Shown: one piece after another, positions 1-10,601 of the stretch
Position numbering within the stretch: position 1 is the stretch's first letter
How the letters are laid out: every line of letters starts with the position of its first letter
Source: Dugong dugon
Taxonomy: Eukaryota; Chordata; Mammalia; Sirenia; Dugongidae
Length of the DNA: 64,000 nt
Assembly (NCBI GenBank): GCA_030035585.1
Contig: CM057475.1
Location: 83,531,334-83,595,333, forward strand
Reading direction: 5' to 3'
Translations under genes and position numbers: made by a program
The notes under the pieces: generated by a model
Seen by the model: only the letters and a program-made list of their open reading frames with translations
Databases searched by the model: none
Told to the model about the DNA's origin: nothing

Positions 1-1000
1 GCCTCCATCCTCAAAGCCAGCAGGGTGGCATCTTCCGGTGTTGCTCTGACAGGCCCCCTTGCCTCCCTCTTCTGCGTAAAGCACCTTTGTGATTACAGGG
101 AGCCCACCTGGATAGGAACAAGGGTGTTTGATGGGTATAAAAGGGTGAGAGAGTCACTGAATAAGAATTCTAGGGAGGCTAAGGGCAGGTGCACGGAAGG
201 AGGCTTGGAGGCCCTCCTCAAGGCCGGGGCTCAGACTTCCTGTGGGAGGGTGTGGCCCCTATCTACGGGTGGAGAAGTCATGGAAACAGCTGAGGAGAGA
301 ACGCAGCCAGCTCCCACTGCAGCCTCCCACGCCCTCTGCTGTCCATCTAGGTACTGTACCGCCACAGGCCCCTGTCCCTGCTCAGCCACCTGCTGCTTCA
401 TCGGGGTTAGGAGGCCATCAGTGGGGCTGACCCGCAGTCCATGGTCACACAGCTCCCAGGACACTGGGACTTCCGGACCCCTCCTTCCTGGTTGCAGGGG
501 ACCGAAGACCAGGTGCGTCCCGGGTGGGTAGCTCCATCACCTCAAAGGGATGCAGACCGAGCGCCCAGGGGCTCCAGCCGTCACTCCACTGCCCACGCCG
601 CCCACAGGAGCACTGTCCAGCACCACTCCAGGAGAAGGCAGAGCAGCAGAGTGGCCCAGGTGGGCTCCCCTCCAGTCAGGTCTCCAGGGGTGCCCCCTCC
701 TCCACTGGCATGCAGCTGCCCTCCTGAGGTACCTGAGGCCTTCTGGGTGAAATCTGCAACCTCCAGGCTGAGGAAATTCTTCTGGAGAGGACATACTCAA
801 GGAGGAGGTCAAATGGGTTTTCCCTGCTTTTCCCTAACATTTTGTTGTTAAAATTTTCAGAACTCCCCCTGCCCATCCCCCAATCCACCTTATTTTTATA
901 CGTTTCGTGGTAAGCTGCAAACTTCAGAACGTCCCCCAAACACTCCAGCATCCAGCAGAGCTCAGTGTTTGCTTACAGGTGCTCTTTCTTTTTGTGCCAC
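1..1000. other. ADGRA1 intron, no gene seen
   Basis: This GC-rich stretch lies upstream of the repeat-filled part of the intron. Several open frames overlap here on both strands, as expected from GC-rich DNA, but none resembles a known protein or is bounded by convincing splice sites. A TATA-like word near 137-144 has nothing coding behind it. I infer intronic sequence because the ADGRA1 exons downstream begin in mid-protein. Confidence 0.5.
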
Positions 1001-2511
1001 AAAGATATTTTCCTGTGTTCTCCTCTAAACACTTTATGGTTTTAACTTTTACTTGCAGGGTGTGTGAAGGATCAAGGTGCTGTGTGATGTTCCATTTTTC
1101 TGACACCTTTGAAAAGAATTTCCTTCCCCATTGGATGGTGTGGTGCCTCTGTATAACTGTGGGTCTATTTCTGGACCTTAGCTTATTCCCTTTATCTGTT
1201 TGTCCTTTCTCTAACACCACATTGTTGTGATTATGGAAGCTTTATGAAAAACAAAAATCAGTCGCTGTGGAGTCGACTCTCACCCAGGGCAACCTTGTGT
1301 GTTGGAGCAGAACTGTGCTCCGTAGGGTCTTCATGGCTGTGATCTTAACGGAAGCAGATCGCCAGGACTTTTCTTCCAAGGTACTACTGGATGTGTTTGA
1401 ACTCCCAACCTTTAGGTTAGCAGCTGAGCACAAAACATTTGCACCACCAGAACCTTATGTTTCTCCTAGTTGCTTTTTAATAGATTGAGGAAGTTCCCTT
1501 CTATTCCTGGTTTGCTGAGATTTTTATGATAAATGTGCACTGAATTTTGTCAAATGCTTTTCCCGCATCTTTGTAAATGATCATAGATTGTCTCCTCCAT
1601 TTTGCTTATATGCTGAACAACATGGATTGATTTTCTTTAAGTACAAACTAACCTTGTATTGCTGGGATAAATTCTAGACTCAGTCCTGATGTAGTATCCT
1701 GTTTGTAACTTTCTAGATTTTATTTGCTGATATATTGTTAAAAACTTTTCTGTGTTCATGAGGAATATTGTAAGGAAATACTCTTTTTCTTTTCCGTGTC
1801 TGTCAGGTTTGGCTCTTTGGCTTATGCTCATCTCATGAGTCACCATGTGTCCCTTCGTCCTCCACTTTCTGAAAAAGCCTGTGTGAGATTGCAGTGACGT
1901 CTTCCTTAAACGTCGATAAGATGTACCCACTACACTGTCTGGTCCTGAGGTTATCTTTGTTATGTGTTCTTTGATATTGAATTCAACTTCCTCACTAGGT
2001 GTAGGATATTCAGATTTTCTAATTCTTCGTATTTCAATTTTGGTAATTTGTCTTTTTCCAAGGAATTTACTCATTTCAACTAAGTTGCCGAATCTGTTGA
2101 CATAAAATCATTTCAGCAAACTTTTATTATTCTTTTAACATCTCTAGAATATGTAATAATAACCCCTCTCTCTCTCGATATTGGTAATTGTGTTCTGTTT
2201 TTCTTCGTCAGCCTAGCTAGGGGCTGATAATGTTGTTGATCTTTTCAAAGCATCAGCTTCTGGCCTCCATAATTTTTCACTCTTGTTTGTTTTCTTTTTT
2301 GATCTATTTTGGTGCTTATGTTTGTTATTACCTTCATTTTGGATTTTGTTTTGTTCTTTTATTTTCCCAGCTTGCTAGATGGACTCTTACGTAGCAGAAT
2401 TTCAGAGCTTTCCTTTTTTCTGATGTAAGCATTTAAAACTATGAATTTCCTTCTCAGGCTGCCTTAGCTACATCCTAGAAATGTTGATGTGTTGTGCTTT
2501 TTTTAACATTC
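1000..2511 (-). mobile_element. Antisense L1 LINE, part before the ERVL insertion
   Basis: The + strand is T-rich and reads as the reverse complement of an old L1 ORF2, with typical phrases such as the Cys-poor, TTTT-rich blocks around 1,000-1,240 and 1,500-2,500. The reading frame is destroyed by many stops. An old SINE interrupts it at about 1,256-1,446 and the ERVL provirus interrupts it at 2,512. The same L1 resumes at 9,155. This is an eroded L1M-grade copy, and the exact subfamily cannot be named by eye. Confidence 0.7.
1256..1446 (-). mobile_element. Old divergent AfroSINE-type SINE
   Basis: The sequence starts with the tail phrase (gtcgctgtggagtcgac) and ends with the tRNA-derived head, so the element is reversed. 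It has the 'agaactgtgctccgtagggt' type middle and a 'ggttagcagctgag' head, and matches two other old copies in the window (23,846 and 46,403). It differs from the younger AfroSINEs in its central part and sits inside the antisense L1. Confidence 0.7.
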
Positions 2512-2806
2512 TGTGACGGTTAAGGTTGTGAGTCAGTTTGGCTGGGCCATGATTCTTAGCGGGTTGGCAGTTATGATGGAGTTTGGCAGTTATAATGATG
2601 TAATTTGGCAATCTGATCTGCCTACCTTGGGTTCTTCAGCCCCTGCAGATACGTGAGTCAGAAAAATCCTCCAGCCTGACACCTGACCCACAGACTTGGG
2701 ACTTGCCAGCCTCCACAGTTGCGTGAGCCATTTCCTTGAGATAAATCTTTCTCTCTCTCTCTCCACTTCACTGGTTTTTACTTCTCTAGAGAAACCAGCT
2801 TAAGAT
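2512..2806 (+). repeat. ERVL 5' LTR, internally deleted
   Basis: It begins TGTGACGGTTAAGG and ends near 'cagcttaaga', just before the primer site. At about 295 bases it is less than half the 3' LTR (624). Alignment by eye shows that the part matching about 8,640-8,860 is missing, which is where the 3' LTR has its CCAAT and TATA motifs. The R/U5 part with the CT-rich run near 2,750 is retained. Confidence 0.85.
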
Positions 2807-2809
2807 GTT

Positions 2810-2826
2810 TGGTACTGAGAATGGCT
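2810..2826 (+). promoter_or_regulatory. ERVL primer binding site
   Basis: The sequence tggtactgagaatggct directly follows the 5' LTR. ERVL and MaLR elements use a tRNA-Leu-type site that begins TGGTAC. This fixes the LTR end and the sense orientation. Confidence 0.75.
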
Positions 2827-2979
2827 CTAGAGAAGCAAAAGTATAAGGATGAGTCTTCTAAACTGGTTCTCAAGTCTGGTTAGTCTTAAAGATGTTGATG
2901 ACTCTGCTTCCAGTAGTAAAGAGGGCAGGCGTGAGGTGGCAATAGAAATAGCAAAATATCATCACCTATAGATCATGTA

Positions 2980-4560
2980 TTGGTGAGATGTGAGGCTCTG
3001 GATGATCACATGTTTGATATTTTTCTGCAAGTTTGTCAGAGTGAAGAGTACAAGGAAGCTGGTTGGTCGGTCCTACTTTTGTTAGTCAAGGTGGTGGAAG
3101 AAAGAGATGAGTTCAGGTCTTCAGAGTCAAAGCTCAAGCTCCGCATAAATGACCTCAAAGTTGCCGCTTGTGCTCTGAAAGAAAGCCTTATATCTTGTAG
3201 TAACAGCTGATACTGCCAAAAACCGAACCCAGGGCCTTATCATAAGAGTGGCTGAATTACAACACCAGTTGAATTTCCAACCTTGAATGGTGTCTAAAGT
3301 TAAAGTGAAGGCATTGATTGAGAAGAAATGGAATCCTGAAACGTGGGATGGGGACATATGGGCAGATAGTTGAGAAGCTGAGCCCCTAAGTTTCATCGGA
3401 TCACTTCTGCCAACAGAAACAGCACTCTCACTCCCATCTGAAGAGATTACGCCATCTTCGTCTGCCAAGCCACCTTCCTTAGTAAAACCATTAGCCCCCA
3501 GACCCCCATCTGATGAGATTAATCTAGCTGTGTCTGAAGAACCTTTGTCTGAGATATCGCCTGGGATGGCATCTGAGTCATCAACTGGGAAGACATCTGA
3601 GTCATTGGCTAGTGTATCCCTTGAGGAAGATGCCTTATAAAACATTGCTGGATGTTCTCATAATACATCTCCACCACCCATTTTGCTTTTAGACCTATAA
3701 CTAGACTTAAGTCCCAGCAAGCCCCAAAAGGTGAAGTACAAAGTGTGACCCAGGAGGAGGGACACTACACTGCAAAAGAGCTGCTTGACTTTTCTAATAC
3801 GTACAGAGAGAAACCTGGAGAATATGTGTGGGAATGGTTATTAAGGGAGGTGTAGGATAATAGTGCAAGGAACATAAAGTTGGATCGGTCTGAGTTTATT
3901 GATATGGGCCCACTAAGCACAGATCCTTCATCCAGTGTTTCAGCTCAAGAGGTTAGAAAAGGATCTAAAAGTTTATTTGGCTGGTTTGCTGAAGCATGGA
4001 TTACATGGTGGCCCATACTAAATCAAGTTGAAATACCACACTTGCCTCGGTCTACTGTAGAAGAAGGTATCTAAAGGCTCAGGGAAACTGGCATGTTAGA
4101 GTGGATTTATCATGTTAGACCCATAGACCCACACATGGAGCGCCCAGAGGACATAACTTTACCACAATGGTGAGGAATGAATTTGTGAAGGGAGCCCCAG
4201 CATCCTGGAAGACTGCTGTGATTGCTATTTTATGTAAGTCAGATTTGAGAGCGGGAACTGCCCCAACTGAATTAAGACACCTAACTAGAAGGGGGCTGAT
4301 TGGACCCTATGGTGGTAGGGGCCAAGTGGCAGCACTCAATTGGCAAAGACAGAGTGGGCATGCTTACCATAAGGGAGAGAGTAGTTAAAGCAGTAATAAG
4401 AATAGTCTGACTCCTACGTGCTTATGGCATTGGCTACTTAGTCTTGGTGTCCCTAGGAGTGAAATAGATGCGAAATCTACTGAATATTTACTTGAGCTGT
4501 ATAAGCAGAAGAATTCTAGGTCAAGTGAACAGCAGTCTAACTTGAATCGCCAGGATAAAG
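2980..4560 (+). pseudogene. ERVL gag remnant
   Basis: This lies between the primer site and the protease. Open pieces are at 2,980-3,210 (76 codons), 3,880-4,074 (64 codons) and 4,167-4,388 (73 codons), with the last in a different frame from the first two, so at least one frameshift separates them. The first piece is rich in charged heptad-like residues. No single long frame remains. The gag assignment rests on position and general resemblance to ERVL gag, not on a catalytic motif. Confidence 0.6.
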
Positions 4561-4589
4561 AGTCATAGCCCCTCAGTCAATTCCCAGAC

Positions 4590-5090
4590 TTGAGCCAGTT
4601 TACAGACCCACAACACCTTGAAGGAAGGGGAGACCAGGTCCCCTTGAGGAAGGACCCCACTACAATGCCAAAAATTTATACCGTTAATCTTTCTCAAAGC
4701 CTTCTCCAAAGGGATCTACAGCCTTTTACGAGAGTGACTGTCACTGGGGAAAAGGAAATAATCAAATATTTCGAGGATTACTGGACACTGGCTCTGAGCT
4801 GACACTAATTCCAGGAAAGGCAAAATGTTACTGTGGCCCGCCAGTCAGAGTGGGGGCATATGGAGCTCATGTTATTAATGGAATCTTAGCTCAGGTTCAT
4901 TTCACAGTGGCTCCAGTGGGTCCTCGAATCCATCCTGTAATGATTTCCCCTGTTCTGGAATGCATAGTTGGAATAGATATACTCAGCAACTGGCAGAACC
5001 CCCAGATTAGATCCTCACAAATGGAGTAAGGGCTATTATGGTAGGAGAAGCAAAGTGGAAGCCATTATAACTGCCCCTACCTAGGAAAAT
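4590..5090 (+). pseudogene. ERVL protease remnant
   Basis: A retroviral aspartic protease signature GLLDTGSELTLIP is read from about 4,775, with the catalytic Asp-Thr-Gly at 4,784-4,792. A downstream phrase of the type 'vGiDiLsn' follows near 4,968-4,995, as expected at the protease C-terminus. An in-frame stop follows the active-site region, so no working protease can be made. Confidence 0.75.
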
Positions 5091-5740
5091 AGTAAACCAA
5101 AAGCAATTCCACATCCTGGTGGAATTGCAGAGATTAGTTCCACCATTAAGGACTTGAAGGATGCAGGGGTGGTGATTCCCATCACATCCCTATTCATCTT
5201 GCCTATTTGACCTGTGCAAAAGACAGATGGATTTGGAGAACGACAGTGGATTATTGTAAACTTAACCATGTGGTGACTCCAATTGCAGCTACTGTTCCAG
5301 ATGTGGCTCCATTGCTTGAGCAAATTAATCCATCTCCTTGTACCTGGTATGCAGCTATTGATCTGGCTAATGCCTTTTTCTCTATTCCAGTTTCAAAGGA
5401 CCACCAAAAGCAGTTTGCCTTCAGCAGTCAAGGCCAGAAATACTTCAGTGTCCTACCTCAGGGGTATATCAACTCTTCAGCATTATGTCATAATTTAGTC
5501 TGCAAGGAACTTGATCACCTTTCCCTTCCACGATATGTCACACTGGTACATTACATTGATGACATTATGCTGATTGGACCTAGTAAGGAGGAAGTGTCAA
5601 TGATTCTGGACTTACTGGTAAAACATTTGCATGCTAGAGCATGGGAAATTAATCCCACAAATATTCAGAAGCCTTCCACCTAAGTGAAGTTTCCAGGGGT
5701 CCAGTGGTGTGGGGCCTGTTGAGATATTCCTTCTAAAGTG
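5090..5740 (+). pseudogene. ERVL reverse transcriptase remnant
   Basis: The longest open part is 5,207-5,683 (158 codons). It shows the RT order: DYCKLN, a WYAAIDLANAFFSIP block (first catalytic Asp), the LPQGYINS block, and the YIDDIMLIG catalytic loop near 5,552-5,578. Both Asp of YIDD are present. The frame stops at 5,681 (TAA) and again about 35 bases later (TGA) in the same frame, then continues as the connection region. The start and thumb regions are degraded. Confidence 0.9.
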
Positions 5741-6900
5741 AAAGATAAGTTATTACATCTAGCCCCTCACACAACTGAAAAGGAGGCACAACGCCTGGTG
5801 GGTGTATTTGGATCTTGGAGGCAATATATCCCTCATCTGGGTATGCTACTCTTGCCTATTTATCAAGTAACTCAAAAAGCTGCTACTTTTAAGTGGGGCC
5901 CAGAACAAGAGAAGGCTCTGCAACAAGTTCAGGCTGCCATGCAAGCTGCTTTGCCACTTGGGCCATATGATCTAGCTGATCGAATGGTGCTTGAAGTGTC
6001 AGTGGAAGATAGAGATGCTATTTGGAGGCTTTACCAAAACCAAACCCATTGCTATCAAGTCGATTCCAACTCATAGTGACCCTATAGGACAGAGTAGAAC
6101 TGCCTCATAGGGTTTCCAAGGAGTGGCTGGTGGATTCGAACTGCTGACCTTTATGTTAGCAGCCCAGCTCTTAACCACTGCACCACAAGAGCTCCTTTGG
6201 AGTCTTTGTCAGGCCCCTACTGGTGAATCACAGTGAAGACCCTTAGGATTTGGGAACAAAGTCCTGCCATCCTCTGCAGATAACTAGTCTACTTTTGAGA
6301 AACAGCTTTTGGCTTGTTACTGGGCTTAGTAGAGTCTGAATGCTTAACCATGGGCCATCAAGTCACCATGCAGCCTGAGCTTCCCATCATGAACTGGGTG
6401 TTGTCTGACCCACAGACTCATAAAGTCAGACACGCAAAGCAGCACTCCATCATTAAATGGAAGTGGTATATACGAGATCAGGCTCACACAGGACCTGACG
6501 GCACAAGTAAGTTGCATGAGGAAGTGGCCCAAATGCCCATGGTCTCCACTCCTGTCACATTACCTTCCATCTTCCAGTCTGCACCTATGGCCTCATGGGG
6601 AATTCATTATGATCAGTGACTGAAAAATAGAAAACTCATGCCTGGTTTACAGATGGTTCTGCATGATATGCAGGCACCACGCGAAAGTGGAGAGCAGCAG
6701 CACTACAACTGAAGTACAGTGGTGAAGGGAAATCCTCTCAGTGGGCAGAACTTCAAGAAATGAACCTGGTTGTTCACTTTGCTTGGAAGGAGAAATGGCC
6801 AGATGTGCAACTGTATACTGATTCATGGGCTGTGTCAGGATTGTCAGGGACTTGGAAGGAATATGATAGGAAAACTGGTAATAAGGATGTATGGGGAAGA
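5738..6900 (+). pseudogene. ERVL RT connection and RNase H remnant, split by a SINE
   Basis: The connection part is open at 5,738-6,030 until the AfroSINE. After it, the RNase H start is visible as FTDGSA at 6,646-6,663, followed at once by an in-frame TGA. A later ERVL-like phrase with 'YTDSWAV' (near 6,800-6,835) matches the third RNase H Asp block. Frames change between these blocks. The region is inactive. Confidence 0.7.
6033..6195 (-). mobile_element. AfroSINE inside the ERVL
   Basis: The reverse-oriented SINE starts with the tail 'ccaaaccCATTGCTATCAAGTCGA' type sequence and ends with the head 'gagctc'. The target duplication tttggaggcttt / tttggagtcttt is at 6,021-6,032 and 6,196-6,207 (11 of 12 match). 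It is therefore younger than the ERVL. Confidence 0.9.
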
Positions 6901-6999
6901 GGTATGTGGATAGGCATCACTAAATGGGCCAAAGAAGTGAAGATACTTGTGTCTCATGTGAATGTTTACCAAAGGATGACCTCCCCAGAGGAGAATTTT

Positions 7000-7720
7000 A
7001 ACAATCTAGCGTATAGGATGACAGGTTCTGTGGAAACCAGTCATCTTCTTTCCCCAGTCACTCCCACATTACCCAATGGGCTCATGAACAAAGTGGCCAT
7101 GGTATTAGGGGTGGAGATTATGCATGGGCTCAGCAACATGGACTTGCACTCACAAAAGCTGACTTGACTATAGCCACTGTTGAGTGCCCAGTCTTCCACC
7201 AGCAGAGACCAACACTGAGTCCCTGACATGGCACCATTCCTAGGGGTCATCAGCCAGCAACCTGGTGGCAGGTTGATTACATCGGATTGCTTCCATCATG
7301 GAAAAGTCAGCATTTTGTTCTTACTGGAATAGACACTTACCCTGGATATGGATTTACTTTCCCTGCACATAATCCTACTGCCAAAACTACCATCTGTGGA
7401 CTTACAGAATGCCTCATCCGCCGTCATGGTATCCCACACAGCACTGTCTCAGATCAAGGGACTCACTTCACAGCAAATGAAGTGTGGCAATGGGCACATG
7501 CTCATGGAATTCACTGGTCTTACCATATTCCCCATCATCCTGAAGCAGCTGGCTTGATAGTACGACGGAGTGACCTTCTAAAGACACAATTACAATGCTA
7601 GCTAGGTGGCAATACCTTGCAGGGTTGGGGCAATGTTCTCCAGGAGGCTATATATGCTCTCAACCAGCTTCCAAAATATGGTGCTGTTTCTCCTATAGCC
7701 AGAATTCGTGGGTCCAGGAA
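7000..7720 (+). pseudogene. ERVL integrase remnant
   Basis: The core is open at 7,287-7,601 (104 codons). Catalytic-core features are WWQVDYIG (first Asp, about 7,265-7,290), VSDQGTHFTA (second Asp, about 7,445-7,475) and PHHPEAAG (Glu, about 7,531-7,555). The zinc-finger part upstream is fragmentary. A stop ends the frame soon after the Glu block. All three D,D,E residues are still encoded, but not in one usable protein. Confidence 0.85.
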
Positions 7721-7739
7721 TCAAGGGGTGGAAATGGGG

Positions 7740-8174
7740 GTGACTCCACTCACTATTACCCCTAGTGACTCATTCACAAAATTTTTGCTTACTGTCACTG
7801 TGACCCTATGCTCTGTGGGTCTAGAGGTCTTAGTTCCAAAGAGAGGAATGCTCTCAGCTGGAGACTTATCACTGATTCCATTGAACTGGAAGTTAAGAAT
7901 GCCACCCAGTTCCTTTGGGCTCCTTATGCCTCTGGATCAACAGGCAAAGAAGGGAGTTACCATACTGACTGATGTTATTGATCCTTATTACCAAGAGGAA
8001 AATGGATTGATATTACATAATGGAGGTAAAGAAGAGTATGTCTGGAAGGCGGGAGATCCCTTAGGGCGTCTCTTAGTTCTCCCATGCCCTGTGATTAAAG
8101 TCAACGGAAAACCACAGCAACCCAATTCCAACATAACTACTAATAGCCCAGACCCTTCAGGAATGAAAGTTTAA
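7740..8174 (+). pseudogene. ERVL dUTPase region in an open frame
   Basis: The frame 7,617-8,174 (185 codons) is open and carries the end of integrase and then a trimeric-type dUTPase. Visible are the motif-2-like PSSFGL, motif 3 as TDVIDPYYQEENG and motif 4 as GDPLGRLLVLP. The usual motif-3 pattern is VID-D-Y-G-E. Here the Asp of VID is kept, but DY is replaced by YY and the Gly by Glu. A dUTPase after integrase is a hallmark of ERVL. The frame ends in TAA at 8,172. It has no start of its own and is not thought to be expressed. Confidence 0.85.
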
Positions 8175-8509
8175 GTCACCCACCAGGAAAAGAACCATGA
8201 CTAGCTGAGGTGCTTGCTGAGGGTAAAGGAAATACATAATGGGTGGTGGAAGAAGGTAGTTGTAAATGCCAGCAACGACCAAGTGACCAGTTGCAAAAAC
8301 AAGGTCTGTAATTGTTATGAGTACTTCTGCCTTGTATGTGTACATCAAATATTTTTGTTTTCTTCGCTTATAAAATATAAGATGTAGATAGGCTAGTGTG
8401 TTTTTGTGGTACTCGCATTAGTTATTTTATGTTAGATGCAAGTGTGACTTTGTAATTTTCTTTATTTAGAGACTGTGTATGGTTTAAGGAGATGTGTACA
8501 GGTACCAAG

Positions 8510-8523
8510 TTGACAAGGGATGG
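8510..8523 (+). promoter_or_regulatory. ERVL polypurine tract
   Basis: The sequence gttgacaagggatgg lies just before the TGTAATGG start of the 3' LTR at 8,526. It is a short, degraded purine run in the place where plus-strand priming occurs in ERVL. Confidence 0.6.
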
Positions 8524-8525
8524 AC

Positions 8526-9149
8526 TGTAATGGTTAAGGTTGTGTGTCGTCTTGGCCAGGCCATGATTCTCAGTGGTTTGGCAGTTGTGATATAATTTGG
8601 CACTTATGTAATGGTGTAATCAGCTCCCTGATGAGATCTGCTATGAGCAGCCAATCAGTTGAAAGGAATTTTCCTTGGGGGTGTGGCCTGCCTCCAGTAT
8701 ATAAATGGATGTTCCAGCAAGGCTCTCACTCTGGATCCTGCATCCAACTCGTCATCATCTGACCTCTGGTTCTTGGGACTTGAGCTAGCAGCTTACTTGT
8801 GGATCTTGGGATTCATCAGCCTCCACATTCTGGGAGCCAGAAGCCTGCCCTCTGACCTGACCATCTTGGGCTCATCATCCCCTGCAGCTATGTGAGTCAG
8901 GATAAGTCCCCAGCCTGACACCTAACCCATGGGCTTAGGACTTACCAGCCTCTACAACTGCATGAGCCATTTCCTTGAGATGAGTCTCTCTATATCTATA
9001 TCTATATCTCTATATATACGTATATATGGTCGCTATAAGCCAGAATTGACTTGACAGCAATGGGTTGGTTGGTTTCATTTACATATATATATATACATAT
9101 ATATACACACTTCACTGGTTTTGCTTCTCTAGAGAAGCCTGCCTAAGCA
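8526..9149 (+). repeat. ERVL 3' LTR
   Basis: It runs from TGTAATGGTTAAGG to ...CTAAGCA, 624 bases. It keeps a CCAAT motif (8,651-8,655) and a TATA-like word tatataaat (8,698-8,706), both missing from the 5' LTR. Near the end it contains an AT microsatellite (about 8,985-9,112) with a short SINE tail inside. Confidence 0.9.
8985..9112 (+). repeat. AT microsatellite with a short AfroSINE tail inside the 3' LTR
   Basis: Runs of tatatc and tatata flank a stretch at 9,028-9,078 that reads 'ggtcgctataagccagaattgactt...ggttggtt', the 3' part of an AfroSINE in the + direction. The SINE head is missing, so it is a strongly 5'-truncated insertion or a deletion product. Confidence 0.7.
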
Positions 9150-9154
9150 CATTC

Positions 9155-10010
9155 TTTAAAAAATATTTTCTAAATTCCTTTGTGATTTCTTCTTTGATCC
9201 ATCAATGATTTAGAAGTGTGTTGTTTAATTTCCAAATATGTGTGATTTTCCTAGTTATCTTGTTGTTATTCATTTCTATTTTAATTTTGTTATTCATTTC
9301 TATTTTAATTTCATTGTGGTCAGAGAATATTCCTTGTATGACTGCAAGCCTTTCAAATTTGTCGAGACTTGTTTTACAGACCATCATCTGGTCTACCACA
9401 GTGAATAGACAGTCGGCACTTGGCAAGAGTGTGTATTGTGCAGTAGTTGGCTGTGGTGCTTGGTGAGCAACAATTAGGTCAAAGCGGTTGATAGTACTGT
9501 CCAGATCCTCCATGCCTTTACTGGTCTTGTATCTGGTTGTTCTACCCATTGCTGAGAGAGGGGTGTTATAATCACTAACTATGACCTGAGAACTGTCTAC
9601 TTCTCCTTTAATTTGTTGATTTCTGTTCCATATGTTTTAAATTCTTTTATTTGACACACAAGTTTATGGTTGTAATATTTTCCTAATGAATTAACACTGA
9701 TATCATTATGAAATGACCCTTTTATCTCTCGTTGTACTCTTTATCTTAAAGTCTGTTTGAGCCTTCTTAGGTTTATGGTCTGCACTGCATATCTTTTTCA
9801 TCTATTTCCTTTCAACCTGTGTCATTATATTGAAAGTGCTTCTATTGTGGACAGCAGTGACTAAATAAATGGACAGATAAAATATAGATTTTTAACATAC
9901 TTTTTATCTTTTCTGACAATCATTGCCTTTTAATCGATGTGCTTCGTCTGCTAAATTTTAATGTGATTTTGAAATTGTTGGATTTAGGCCTCCATCTTCC
10001 TATTTGTTTT
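9155..10010 (-). mobile_element. Antisense L1 LINE, part after the ERVL insertion
   Basis: This continues the L1 that ends at 2,511. The + strand is the reverse complement of L1 ORF2, for example 'cctttgtgatttcttctttgatcc' and 'tttcaaatttgtcgag'. The frame is lost. The join across CATTC shows one L1 copy split by the provirus. Confidence 0.75.
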
Positions 10011-10502
10011 CTGGGTCAGTAAGTTGGGCTGTGACGCAGATGTAACAAAAGCTTCGATGATCTTACAAGGGGGTGGGGGCCCTTCAGAGTGTCCTGTCCT
10101 GAGGGTCTGGGGCCTTTAACCTCCTGCACTGGCCAGTCCCTGGACACTGCTGCCCACAGTGGTTGAGGCCAGTTCCCAGAGAGAAGCTTAGCTGAGAACC
10201 GTCAGCTGCCAGTCCCCCACCCCCGGCCCCTGCAGCGGAGGAATGATCCGCCCTGTCCTGAAGGTGGGTCTGGGCAGCACCACAGCATCCACTGTGGTCC
10301 GTGTCCTGACCATCGTGGGAAGCACACAGCTGCCCAACCCATGATGTGGCCCCACCAAGGGTCATCAGTGCACGTGGCACAGCAGCAGAGCAGGAGGGAG
10401 GAGAAGCTGGAGCCCTGGGCGGCCAGGTGCTGGCAGGACTTGAGACCATCTTGTTGCCCAGGGGCGTTCAGAGGGGTAAGTGTGCCTCTGCTCTTCTGGC
10501 AG

Positions 10503-10601
10503 GTTTTATCTCATCAGTGGAGGGGTGCCTTTCATCATCTGTGCGGTCACAGCTACCACCAACATCAGGAACTATGGGACAGAGGATGGAGATGCTGCAT
10601 A
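10503..10601 (+). CDS. ADGRA1: ADGRA1 penultimate coding exon
   Basis: Acceptor AG at 10,501-10,502 and donor GT at 10,602-10,603. The 99 bases encode 32 whole codons, beginning [13 protein letters not shown] and ending [10 protein letters not shown], plus split codons at both ends (the final TA joins C of the next exon to give Tyr). The hydrophobic run is TM4 of the seven-helix region and the [13 protein letters not shown] segment is the following extracellular loop. ADGRA1 (GPR123) is a brain-enriched orphan adhesion-type receptor that lacks the long ectodomain of its relatives. Earlier exons lie left of the window. Confidence 0.9.

Larger units (their letters stand above)
2512..9149 (+). 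mobile_element. ERVL-type endogenous retrovirus, both LTRs present, defective
   Basis: This is a 6.6-kb provirus with a TG-start 5' LTR, a tRNA-Leu-type primer site, remnants of gag, protease, reverse transcriptase, RNase H, integrase and a dUTPase, a polypurine tract and a TG...CA 3' LTR. The 5-bp duplication CATTC lies at 2,507-2,511 and 9,150-9,154. The gene order with a dUTPase after integrase and no envelope is that of the ERVL (class III) group. Coding parts lie in all three frames with many stops. It interrupts an antisense L1 and has itself taken an AfroSINE at about 6,033. It is an old, inactive copy. Confidence 0.9.

Noticed and set aside
137-144. TATA-like word gtataaaag near the left edge
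   Set aside because: No CpG enrichment, first exon or coding sequence follows it. It is likely chance within an intron.
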